Part shown: positions 7,725 through 15,015 of the stretch, piece by piece
How positions within the stretch are numbered: position 1 is the stretch's first letter
Layout of the letters: every line of letters starts with the position of its first letter
Origin: Massilia phosphatilytica
Lineage (GTDB): Bacteria; Pseudomonadota; Gammaproteobacteria; Burkholderiales; Burkholderiaceae_D
DNA length: 64,000 bases
Direction of reading: 5' to 3'
Assembly (NCBI RefSeq): GCF_002968015.1
Contig: NZ_PUIP01000003.1
Span: 310,001 to 374,000 of the forward strand
Notes under the pieces: model-generated
Told to the model about the DNA's origin: nothing
The model's database searches: none
Seen by the model: the letters and a program-made list of their open reading frames with translations, nothing else
Made by a program: the position numbers and the translations under genes

Positions 7725-9041
7725 TCAAGCGGAAGGTGGCAGGCCCTGCAGCGCATAGGGCTTGCCGTTGACGACGACGTTCTCCACCACCGGCTTGCCC
7801 GCGTCCTTCACCTGCAGCCGCTCGTCGGTTAGTTGCACATCGAAATTCCGCAGCACGACCCCCGTGATGTCGGTCTGGCCCGGATTCGGCGCGACGATGC
7901 CGAAGGCGCCGAACCGCCCGCGGATGCCGTCCAGCACGAGACCCCGCACCACCGAATGCGGCGGCGCCTCGCCCTTCAGGTCGAAGTACTGGCTCCACGG
8001 CCGGATCGCCACGATCTCGCCCTTGCCGGAATCCAGCACGAGGTCGCGGAACGCGATGTCTTCGTAGCGCTGCGGCGTGTCCGGCCGCAGCTTCAGGTGC
8101 GCGATGGCGCCCACGTCCTGCACGCGGCAATGTTCGACGACGACGTCGCGCACGACGGTCGCCTCGCTCCCGCACGTGAACAGCGCGTGGCCGCGCCGGA
8201 ACGTGCAGTTGCGCACGCGGATGCGTTCCGTCGGCGGGCTGTCCTTGTCCTCGAGCGCATGCGGGCCCTTCGTGCCCTTCGCGGCGATGCAGTCGTCCGT
8301 CACGGAGAACCGGCAGCCGTCCACGAGCACGTCCTGGCAGCTGTCGATGTCGATGCCGTCCGTGCTCGGCGCCTGCGCGTAATCGTCCGGCACCTCGAAG
8401 CCGGCATTGCGCACGACCACGTCGCGGCAGCGGTACAGGTGCAGGTTCCAGAATTGCGAATCCTTGAACGTGATGCCGGCTATCGTCACGCCGCGCGACC
8501 CTTCGATGACGGCCAGCCGCGCGCGCGGCACGTCCAGGTTGCGGAAGTTGCCCTTCTCCCTGGAGGCATTGCGCAGTTTCCAGAACTGGTCCCAGATCGG
8601 GCGGCCGGCACCGTCGAGCGTGCCTTCGCCCGTGATCGTCAACCCGTCGCAGCCGGACGCATTGACCAGGCCCGGATTGAACCGTTCTTCGAAGTGGCCT
8701 TCGATGCGCGTACGCTGGACGGGGAAGTGCCGCATGTCCGTCGAGCAGCGCAGCACGGCGCCCCTGTCGAGGTGCAGGTGAACCCCCGGCTTGAAGAACA
8801 GCGCGCCGCTGACGAATACACCCGCGGGCACGACGACGGTGCCGCCGCCCTGCCCGGCCAGGCCGTCGATGGCGGCCTGGATGGCGCGCGTATTCACCGT
8901 GGCGCCGTCGGCGACGGCACCGGTGTCGACAATGGAGACGCGGCGGCCGCCCGGCGCCGCATGGCACCAGAGCGGAACGGACAGCAGCGAGAGAGCGAAA
9001 CGGCGGCGCGCAAGGGACGGCAAAAGCGAAGGCAATGGCAT
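7725..9041 (-). CDS. Glycoside hydrolase family 28 (polygalacturonase-like), exported
   Basis: A 438-residue right-handed beta-helix protein. The N-terminus has a twin-arginine-like signal (LARRRFALSLLSV, residues 10-22, cleavage after WCHA). The pectate-lyase-like opening (VADGATVNTRAIQAAID) is followed by the GH28 signatures: STDGID at 226-231 and DDCIA at 249-253 carry the three catalytic aspartates, and GHALFTCGSE replaces the usual GHG-S-GS. It should hydrolyse alpha-galacturonosyl bonds in pectin or related glycans in the periplasm. It converges on gudD with 8 bp between stops, which fits a role in uronate supply. Confidence 0.85.
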   Translation of the reverse strand: MPLPSLLPSLARRRFALSLLSVPLWCHAAPGGRRVSIVDTGAVADGATVNTRAIQAAIDGLAGQGGGTVVVPAGVFVSGALFFKPGVHLHLDRGAVLRCSTDMRHFPVQRTRIEGHFEERFNPGLVNASGCDGLTITGEGTLDGAGRPIWDQFWKLRNASREKGNFRNLDVPRARLAVIEGSRGVTIAGITFKDSQFWNLHLYRCRDVVVRNAGFEVPDDYAQAPSTDGIDIDSCQDVLVDGCRFSVTDDCIAAKGTKGPHALEDKDSPPTERIRVRNCTFRRGHALFTCGSEATVVRDVVVEHCRVQDVGAIAHLKLRPDTPQRYEDIAFRDLVLDSGKGEIVAIRPWSQYFDLKGEAPPHSVVRGLVLDGIRGRFGAFGIVAPNPGQTDITGVVLRNFDVQLTDERLQVKDAGKPVVENVVVNGKPYALQGLPPSA

Positions 9042-9118
9042 GGTGGTCCGGATCGTGGTCAGATCCGGTTCATGCTAAAGCAGCCGCGCCGTCCGCGCGG
9101 ATCAATTCGCTGATCGAT

Positions 9119-9337
9119 TCACCCGAACAGCGCTTTGAAGGCCCACACGATCGTCTTGGCCACGAATTGCGCGAACGGCAGGGCCAGCACGACCAGCAGG
9201 ATGATCTGCGCGACGCGCAGGACGGGCTCGTACGCATGCCAGTCGCGGTGGACGTGCGGCATGTGGAAATGCGGGCGGTGGATATGCGACAGGTGCAGGT
9301 GAGCCTTGACGCGGCCGGGTGCGATTCCGAATTTCAT
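9119..9337 (-). CDS. Small histidine-rich single-pass membrane protein
   Basis: A 72-residue protein; ATG 9337 follows GGAGAC at good spacing (an upstream in-frame ATG lacks a ribosome site). Residues 12-34 contain nine histidines in HxH and PHxH pairs (HLHLSH, HRPHFH, PHVHRDWH). One hydrophobic helix follows (about residues 42-62, VAQIILLVVLALPFAQFV) with a short tail. I recognise no family. The His pairs could bind a metal such as nickel, copper or zinc at the membrane. It is transcribed away from the stress-protein gene across a gap with an FNR-type box. Confidence 0.6.
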   Translation of the reverse strand: MKFGIAPGRVKAHLHLSHIHRPHFHMPHVHRDWHAYEPVLRVAQIILLVVLALPFAQFVAKTIVWAFKALFG

Positions 9338-9536
9338 CTTTGTCTCCGCTATAGGTATATGCAAATTGAGCATATGCCTGTGCGGGAAGCTCTGCCGATG
9401 ATTTTTTCGATCGCGCGGCGGTACGACATTGACAGAATCAATTTGCCGTTCGTCCCAGCTATATCATTATTAAAAGTTATAGCCTGCGCGCCGTGACGAA
9501 AATACCGATGGGCGTCGTCTTTTATTGATATTGAAT

Positions 9537-9550
9537 TTGATGCCAATCAA
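9537..9550. promoter_or_regulatory. FNR/Anr-type box upstream of the universal stress protein
   Basis: TTGATGCCAATCAA matches the FNR/Anr/FixK consensus TTGAT-N4-ATCAA perfectly in both arms. Its centre lies about 72 bp upstream of the ATG at 9616. The divergent gap 9338-9615 is AT-richer than its surroundings and otherwise holds nothing I can name. Confidence 0.65.
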
Positions 9551-9615
9551 ATGAATTCCTGACGCGCGCGTCTATTGGGCATACAGTCGCCACATCTGCG
9601 TGGGGGACGAATGCC

Positions 9616-10455
9616 ATGATCAAGACCATCCTCATGCATGTGGACGGCAGCCCGTCGGAGGACAGCCGCCTGCGTGCCGCCGCCCTGCTTGCCGGCACCT
9701 TCGACGCCCATCTGGTCGGCAGCGCGGACACGGGCATCGGCTGGCCCGACTACGTTCTCATCGCGGGCGCCGTGGCCGCCACGACGGCGGGCATGGATTT
9801 CGACAACCTGCGGGCCGCCGCCCGCGCGCGCCTGGACGCGTTCGACGCTGCGGCGCGCCGCCTGGGCGTGGCGTCCGTCGAAACCCGCATGATCGAGGAC
9901 GAAGCACGCTATGCCCTTCTGCTGCAGTCGCGCTACGCGGACCTCGTCGTGCTGAGCCGCGACGTCCGGACCGACCCCGCGCAGCCCGCCCGCGCGCGCG
10001 CCCTGCCGGAATACGTGGCGCTGCACGGCGCCCGGCCCGTGCTCGTGGTGCCGCCAGAGGGCGTGGTCCAGCCATTGCCCGGCACGGCCGTCGTGGGGTG
10101 GGACGGCAGCATGCAGGCCATTGCCGCCATCGTCGCCGCGCTGCCGCTGCTGATGTGCTCGGACAGCGTCCGGCTCGCCCTCGTCAATCCGGACACGCAG
10201 GGCGACCTGCACGGCGAGCAGCCGGGCGCCGACATGGCGCTGTACCTGGCCCGCCACGGCGTGCGGGTGGACGTGGTCGTCGAACGCACGCGCAGCACGG
10301 TCGGCGCCGCGTTGCTGGGCCTGGCGCGCGACTGCGGCGCGGGGCTGATGGTGACGGGGGCGTACGGCCACAGCCGCTACCGCGAATGGATGGTCGGCGG
10401 GGCCACCCGTGAGTTGCTGGAAAGGTCCCGCGTGCCGCTACTGCTCGCGCACTAG
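9616..10455 (+). CDS. Universal stress protein, tandem UspA domains
   Basis: A 279-residue protein with two Usp domains. The first (1-150) begins MIKTILMHVDGS; the second (about 155-279) begins AVVGWDGS. The second carries the nucleotide-binding glycine motif G-x2-G-x9-G (GAYGHSRYREWMVGG); in the first that loop is replaced, so only one half may bind ATP. Tandem Usps of this kind are common members of low-oxygen and FNR/Anr regulons, and the perfect FNR box upstream agrees. Cytoplasmic; likely supports survival in low-oxygen or stationary phase. Confidence 0.9.
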   Translation: MIKTILMHVDGSPSEDSRLRAAALLAGTFDAHLVGSADTGIGWPDYVLIAGAVAATTAGMDFDNLRAAARARLDAFDAAARRLGVASVETRMIEDEARYALLLQSRYADLVVLSRDVRTDPAQPARARALPEYVALHGARPVLVVPPEGVVQPLPGTAVVGWDGSMQAIAAIVAALPLLMCSDSVRLALVNPDTQGDLHGEQPGADMALYLARHGVRVDVVVERTRSTVGAALLGLARDCGAGLMVTGAYGHSRYREWMVGGATRELLERSRVPLLLAH

Positions 10456-10497
10456 GACGGTGCGGTGCCGATTTACCGGAGACGGAATCCCTGCCTT

Positions 10498-10511
10498 TTG
10501 AGACAAATCAA
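10498..10511. promoter_or_regulatory. FNR/Anr-like box upstream of the hemerythrin-like gene
   Basis: TTGAGACAAATCAA differs from TTGAT-N4-ATCAA at one arm base. It lies in the 116-bp gap after the stress-protein gene, centred about 67 bp before the ATG at 10572, nearly the same distance as the perfect box at 9537 has from its gene. Confidence 0.5.
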
Positions 10512-10571
10512 ACAATAAACCGCGCGGCCCCCGGACACTGCTCGTCAACATCGACGAGAGTGAGGTAGATC

Positions 10572-10985
10572 ATGCATTTCCATCATCCCGACGCCGACCC
10601 GCTCGCGGCTTGCGCGGCCCTGCGCACGAGCCGCGCCCGCCTGTGCGCCCGCATCGCCGCCCTGCAGGCGCAGCCGGACGAGGTATTCGTCCAGGATTTC
10701 CCGGCCGTCGTGGCGGCCGTCGAAGCCGATTTCCGCCGCGAGGAAGCGCTGCTCGAACGCCTCGGCGACGCCGCGCTGCATCCGCGCCGGGCCGACTATG
10801 CCGTGCTGCTGTGCGCGCTGCACCGCACCCTGCCGCAGATCGAGGGCGGCGACGTGGGCCTGGGCCGCCAGGTTGCCGATGCGCTGGGCGCCGTGCTGTC
10901 GCTGCCGTGGGATGCGGGCACCGAGGTTGCCGCCGCGACTGGGCCAGCCACGCGGGCGCAGCGCGTGCCGGCCCATTTGCACTGA
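10572..10985 (+). CDS. Hemerythrin-like helical protein
   Basis: A 137-residue, mostly helical protein. The stretch FPAVVAAVEADFRREEALLERL followed 13-27 residues later by LHPRRADY..LLCALHR resembles the hemerythrin HFxxEE and HxxxH segments that hold an oxygen-binding di-iron centre, but the first His is Asp and the spacing of the others is unusual. It may be a reduced or non-canonical hemerythrin, or merely a four-helix bundle. An imperfect FNR box precedes it, and the neighbour is a stress protein under a similar box, which supports a role under low oxygen. Ribosome site GAGTGAGG is weak. Confidence 0.45.
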   Translation: MHFHHPDADPLAACAALRTSRARLCARIAALQAQPDEVFVQDFPAVVAAVEADFRREEALLERLGDAALHPRRADYAVLLCALHRTLPQIEGGDVGLGRQVADALGAVLSLPWDAGTEVAAATGPATRAQRVPAHLH

Positions 10986-11066
10986 CACATCCGGTCAATG
11001 TCACGATGTTGCCGTAGGAAACTTTTATTGATGTCGAGAATCTTTACATGACATCGCGACATGTCG
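10983..11066. promoter_or_regulatory. Candidate enhancer-binding sites for the PEP-CTERM promoter
   Basis: Three inverted repeats built on TGTC/GACA stand 50-130 bp upstream of a sigma-54 promoter: TGACA-N11-TGTCA (10983-11003), GATGTC-N14-GACATC (11030-11055) and the perfect palindrome CGACATGTCG (11057-11066). Such placement is usual for activators of sigma-54 polymerase. In PEP-CTERM bacteria the PrsK/PrsR system is the known activator; assigning these sites to PrsR is inference. Confidence 0.45.
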
Positions 11067-11112
11067 TGTTGTTCAAAATTCATTTCCTTGCAGAACAAAT
11101 AGTTATAGTTTT

Positions 11113-11129
11113 TGGCACGGTCCTTGCGT
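11113..11129 (+). promoter_or_regulatory. Sigma-54 (-24/-12) promoter
   Basis: TGGCACGGTCCTTGCGT matches the RpoN consensus TGGCAC-N5-TTGC, with GG and GC dinucleotides separated by the required 10 bp (11114-11115 and 11126-11127). Transcription would begin near 11139, giving a leader of about 60 bases before the PEP-CTERM gene. Confidence 0.8.
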
Positions 11130-11198
11130 CATTACGTTGAGTAAAACAAAAAGTGTCACAAGACATCCTCATCGTTTGATCAACCCAAAGGAACCACC

Positions 11199-12389
11199 AT
11201 GCTGAAGACTACCCTGAATGCTGCTGTCCTGGCCGCCGTGAGCACGCTGGCTCTGGCCCCGACTTTCGCCCACGCGAGCGTCCTCTCGACGACGACGGCG
11301 ACTACCGCTTTCAACGTGAGCAATTCGGTGTCCGACACGCTGGGCGGCAAGCAGGCCAGCTCGGACGGCAGCACCAGCGGCACGGCGAACACGAACATGG
11401 ACACGCCAAAGACGGCGACGGTGGCCCAGTTCGACAAGAGCAAGGGCGTGCTGACGGGGGCCACCGTCAACCTGGTCTCGACCTACAAGCAGACGACCGC
11501 AGTCACGGTCGCGACCGGTGGCACCAATGCCAACGACAGCGGGACATACACGGCCAAGGGCACGGCCAGCAGCTCGGTCAGCCTCGGCATCCCGACCGGC
11601 GTCACCGGCGCGAGCGCATCGCTGAGCAATGTCCAGGACACCTGCACGGTGACCGGCAAGATCAAGGCGGCGTGCAGCAACGGCTCCAACTCGGCGCAAG
11701 TGGACAAGAACACCTCGGTGGGCAGCTCCTCGTTGAATGCCTACGTCGGCAACGGCAGCGGCAGCTTCCTCGTCGACCTGCTGGCCGTCTCGAACACGGC
11801 CGATACGACGTCAAACGAGTTCGCCGGCATGGCCACCACCACGTCGACGATCGACTGGAACGGCACCCTGAGCGCGACGTACACCTACCTGCTGCACGCG
11901 GCCCAGTCGTTCAGTACGACATCGGCAGTGACGTCGCTGACGCTGGATTTCGGTGACGTCTACCTGGGCGACGCCGTGGCAGCCAAGAACTTTTCGATCG
12001 CTAACCTGGCCGACGGCAACCGCGTCGGCCTGAAGCTGACCGGCGTCACGGAAACCGGCGACGTCAACAACGTGTTCGGGACCAGCCTCTCGCTGTTCGA
12101 CAACCTGGCGCAAGGCGGTTCGAACGGCTACACGGCGTCGTTCCTCGCGAACGTGCTCGGCAAGAACACGGCGACCTACCAGCTGACCCTGGCCGACGCG
12201 AACCCGGCCGTCGCGTTTGCTTCCGACAGCCTGGGCAAGGGCTACAACCTGACGCTGAACGTGACGGCGAACGTGCTGAAGCACGTGGCCGACACGACCG
12301 GCGGCCAGGTCCCGGAACCGGCTTCCCTGATGCTGCTGGGCCTGGGCGCCGCCGGCCTGGCGACCGCACGCAAGCGCCGCCAGTCCTGA
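11199..12389 (+). CDS. PEP-CTERM sorting-domain exported protein
   Basis: A 396-residue protein with a Sec signal peptide (residues 1-27, cleavage around THAHA-SV) and a C-terminal PEP-CTERM tag: VPEPASLMLLGLGAAGLA then ARKRRQS. The tag is recognised by an exosortase and releases or anchors the protein at the cell surface during exopolysaccharide production. The body is Ser/Thr/Asn/Gly-rich beta sequence. The pattern VAQFDKSKGVLTGATVNL resembles the choice-of-anchor domains common in this group. Start supported by AAAGGAACC. Expression is probably by sigma-54. No exosortase lies in this window. Confidence 0.88.
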   Translation: MLKTTLNAAVLAAVSTLALAPTFAHASVLSTTTATTAFNVSNSVSDTLGGKQASSDGSTSGTANTNMDTPKTATVAQFDKSKGVLTGATVNLVSTYKQTTAVTVATGGTNANDSGTYTAKGTASSSVSLGIPTGVTGASASLSNVQDTCTVTGKIKAACSNGSNSAQVDKNTSVGSSSLNAYVGNGSGSFLVDLLAVSNTADTTSNEFAGMATTTSTIDWNGTLSATYTYLLHAAQSFSTTSAVTSLTLDFGDVYLGDAVAAKNFSIANLADGNRVGLKLTGVTETGDVNNVFGTSLSLFDNLAQGGSNGYTASFLANVLGKNTATYQLTLADANPAVAFASDSLGKGYNLTLNVTANVLKHVADTTGGQVPEPASLMLLGLGAAGLATARKRRQS

Positions 12390-12404
12390 TCGTCCGAGCC
12401 GCCC

Positions 12405-12426
12405 GACGCGCTGACTCCAGCGCGTC
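12405..12426. terminator. Candidate hairpin between convergent genes
   Basis: GACGCGCT and AGCGCGTC form an 8-bp perfect stem with a 6-base loop, 16 bases past the PEP-CTERM stop and 10 bases before the end of the convergent propeller gene. No T-run follows on either strand. Confidence 0.35.
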
Positions 12427-12435
12427 AGGCGCGGA

Positions 12436-13707
12436 TCAGCGCAGGTTGCCGGTGTGGCCGAGCGAGTAACGGCCCGGCTGCGGCCAGACCGTCAGGCCGT
12501 GCGGTTCGCCGCCGACCTTCACCTTCTGCATGTCGCCCGTCTTCGTGTCGATGCGGTAGACGACGTCGTCGTAGCGCCCGGACAGCCACAGCCACTTGCC
12601 GTCCGCGCTGACGTTGCCCATGTCGGGGCTGCCGCCGCCCGGCACCGGCCAGTTGGCGACGATCTTGCCGGTGGCGAAGTCCAGCACGGCCACGCTGCCC
12701 TTGCCCTTCGGCTTGCCGTGGATGCGGTGCGTGCCGCGGCTCGCGATGTACAGGAATTTGCCGTCGCGGCTCGGGTACAGGCCGTGCGTGCCGAGGCCGA
12801 CGGGGATGAAGCCGAGCTGCTTCAGGTTGTCGCCGTCGACGACGTGCACGCCGTCCGCATCCATGTCGGCGATGTAGAAGCGCTTGCCGTCGGGCGAGAT
12901 GCGCACGTCCTGCGGCATGCCCTTCTTCGACGTGCAGATCTCGCTGGCGCCCGGCGCCGTCGGGTCGAAGCCTTCGCGGAAGCGCGTGGACGGCATCGTC
13001 AGCTTCAGGTAGCCCAGCACCTTGCGCTCGACCAGGTCGATCTTCGCGAGGCTGCCATCGAATTCGCACGTGAACAGCGCGTAGCGGCCGTCGATCGAGA
13101 AATCCGCGTGGTTGATGCCGCCGCACTTCGGCACGTCGATCGCGTACTGCATCGCCATCGTGTGCGGATCGCGGAAGTCGAGGCGGCGGCGCGCTTCCGC
13201 CACGACGATCGCCGACCTGCCGTCCGGCGTGAAATACATGTTGTACGGGTCGTCGACCACCACGTTCGCACCGGGCTTGCCCGTACGCGGATCGACCGGC
13301 GTCAGGCTGCCGTCGCCGGTGCGCTCGGCATTGTTCGCGACCCACAGGGTGCGCAGGTCCCACGCCGGGATCACGTGCTGCGGACTCTTGCCGACCTTGA
13401 AGCGGTCGACGACTTTCATGGTCGCCGGATCGATGACGCTGACGTCGTTCGAACGCAGGTTCGGCACGTACACGCGTTCCAGGTCGCCTTTCACGGCGGG
13501 GCTCAGCTGCGTGATCTCGCTGTAGACGTTGTGCGCATCGACGACGCGCGGCATGCCGGGCACGGTGACGACGGCACCGGACGCGGTTGCGGTTGTGGGC
13601 GCAGGGGCGGATGCGGGCGCGGTCGCGTCGACGACGCGCGACGCGACGACGCCGCCGGCCACGACGGCCAGGGCCAGGACGGCACCGATAGTGGTTTTGG
13701 ATGACAC
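12436..13707 (-). CDS. Exported YncE-like beta-propeller protein
   Basis: About 423 residues from a GTG start at 13707, chosen because the signal peptide (SSKTTIGAVLALAVVAGGVVASRV) begins there; the upstream frame is arginine-rich and overlaps the creatininase gene. The body is a seven-bladed-type beta-propeller with repeated VIDPATMKVVDRFKVG, PDGRSAIVV, PDGKRFYIAD and DGKFLYIAS blades, as in YncE/cytochrome-d1-like and methylamine-dehydrogenase heavy-chain-like proteins. There is no CxxCH, so no c-type haem. Periplasmic or surface; ligand unknown. It begins 10 bp after the creatininase stop, so the two form an operon. Confidence 0.75.
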   Translation of the reverse strand: MSSKTTIGAVLALAVVAGGVVASRVVDATAPASAPAPTTATASGAVVTVPGMPRVVDAHNVYSEITQLSPAVKGDLERVYVPNLRSNDVSVIDPATMKVVDRFKVGKSPQHVIPAWDLRTLWVANNAERTGDGSLTPVDPRTGKPGANVVVDDPYNMYFTPDGRSAIVVAEARRRLDFRDPHTMAMQYAIDVPKCGGINHADFSIDGRYALFTCEFDGSLAKIDLVERKVLGYLKLTMPSTRFREGFDPTAPGASEICTSKKGMPQDVRISPDGKRFYIADMDADGVHVVDGDNLKQLGFIPVGLGTHGLYPSRDGKFLYIASRGTHRIHGKPKGKGSVAVLDFATGKIVANWPVPGGGSPDMGNVSADGKWLWLSGRYDDVVYRIDTKTGDMQKVKVGGEPHGLTVWPQPGRYSLGHTGNLR

Positions 13708-13717
13708 GATGGCTTCT

Positions 13718-14560
13718 TTACTTTCGATGGGATGAATTCGGATTCGGTTCGCGCGCGGCGCGGATCGCTGCCACGGACGCTTCGACGATACGCTCGACGC
13801 CGATGCGGCCCAGGTCGGGCGTGGCGCGGGTCGGATCGCCATGCACGCCCGCGCGCACGCCGCCGCGCGCGCCAGGCGCGACCTGCGCGGGACGCACGAG
13901 CGCCGGGTCGACGGCCAGCGACAGCGCCGTATCGGCCAGGCCCGCGTGCGTGCCGATCTCGGCGTCGGCAAAACCGCGCTGCTTCAGGTCGGCGTTGAAC
14001 GTGGTCGTGGCGGCATCGTAATAGGCGCCCAGCGCGTGGGCGCGGCAACCGCCGCTGCTGCGGTTGACGCGCGCGACGGCCTTCGCTTCGTTGGCTTGAT
14101 AGCCGCCGTGGTCGCCCAGGAAGAACACGTCGCGGATGCCGTGCTGGCACAGGCTCTTCGCGGTGGATTCCAGCAATGCCTCGAACGCGCCGTCCGGGAT
14201 CGAGATCGTGCCGGCGAAGCGCATGTGCGCTGCCGGCGGCGTGATCGCCCCTTCCGGCACGTACGCGACGACGGGCGCGACGACGGCATCGCCGAGCTGC
14301 GCGGCAATACGTCCCGCCAGCACGTGCGCGCGTACGTTGTGCTTGCCGAGGACGATGTGCGGGCCGCTCTGCTCGGTGCCGCCGATGGGCACAAGGGCCG
14401 TCGTGGTGCCGGCCGCGATGCGGTCGCGCAGTTCCGGCGACGTCATCTCGTCGAGGTAGACGCCGGTCGGTGCCGGCGGGGCCGCAGGTACCGCCAGCGG
14501 CAGGGCCAGGCCGGCGATCGCCAGCGCGCGGCGGACGGCCGATGTGTGCAGGTGAAGCAT
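13718..14560 (-). CDS. Creatininase-family amidohydrolase, exported
   Basis: A 280-residue protein with a signal peptide (residues 1-27, ALAIAGLALPLAVPAAP). The family opening LVPIGGTEQSGPH (57-68) keeps the metal ligand E63, but the classical EQH is EQS, and the aspartate of LGTD is replaced in LGKHN (H74/N75). FLGDHGGYQ stands for NGHGGN. This GGTEQ-GKHN pattern marks a subfamily distinct from creatininase and MftE, and a His may replace the Asp ligand. It probably cleaves an amide in the periplasm; substrate unknown. The start at 14560 follows CAGGAA and gives the signal peptide. Operon with the propeller gene. Confidence 0.75.
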   Translation of the reverse strand: MLHLHTSAVRRALAIAGLALPLAVPAAPPAPTGVYLDEMTSPELRDRIAAGTTTALVPIGGTEQSGPHIVLGKHNVRAHVLAGRIAAQLGDAVVAPVVAYVPEGAITPPAAHMRFAGTISIPDGAFEALLESTAKSLCQHGIRDVFFLGDHGGYQANEAKAVARVNRSSGGCRAHALGAYYDAATTTFNADLKQRGFADAEIGTHAGLADTALSLAVDPALVRPAQVAPGARGGVRAGVHGDPTRATPDLGRIGVERIVEASVAAIRAAREPNPNSSHRK

Positions 14561-14690
14561 GATCCGTGTTCCTGATGCTTTACGGCTATTGTAGAGCATC
14601 CTCGCGCAGGGGGCGGAACGCGGACCCGGAATTTTTTTATGACGGGACCGTGACAACAACGGTCCCGTCGCATCCATGCCTCAAACTGCC

Positions 14691-14912
14691 TCAACCGTCG
14701 CGGCGGCTCGTTCCGCGGTCGGCCGTCGCGGCCGCATCGTCCGGCGTCTGGACCGCACCGCTCTGGCGGTTGCCCGGATCGACGCCGGGGATGGGTTCCG
14801 TGGCGCTGCCGTGGCTGCTCTGCGGCGCGCGCGGCGGGTTGACGTTGCTTTCCGGCGACGCGGCCGGGAAGTCCGTGTAGCGGCCCGATGCCGCGGGTTT
14901 GTCCTTCTTCAT
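14691..14912 (-). CDS. Small disordered hypothetical protein
   Basis: A 73-residue frame starting MKKDKPAASGRYTD, preceded by an excellent AAGGAGAG ribosome site 4 bases ahead of the ATG. The rest is rich in Pro, Ser, Gly, Asp and Gln (PESNVNPPRAPQSSHG, DPGNRQSGAVQTPDD) with no hydrophobic core, so it is likely disordered. I recognise no family. The ribosome site and the absence of another gene between 14561 and 15015 are the main support; the flanking gaps 14561-14690 and 14913-15015 show nothing else. Confidence 0.5.
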   Translation of the reverse strand: MKKDKPAASGRYTDFPAASPESNVNPPRAPQSSHGSATEPIPGVDPGNRQSGAVQTPDDAAATADRGTSRRDG

Positions 14913-15015
14913 CACGCTCTCCTTGCCATGTTCACACCACGGATATGGGTCCGGAACGGGCCGTCTCCAGTAGGATCGCAAGCGAGGAACACGTAGGAGC
15001 CGTCGCACGCATTCG

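Noticed and set aside
9429..9441. TTGACAGAATCAA as a third FNR box
   Set aside because: Spacing is 13, not 14 bases, and one arm is TTGAC; it does not fit the consensus.
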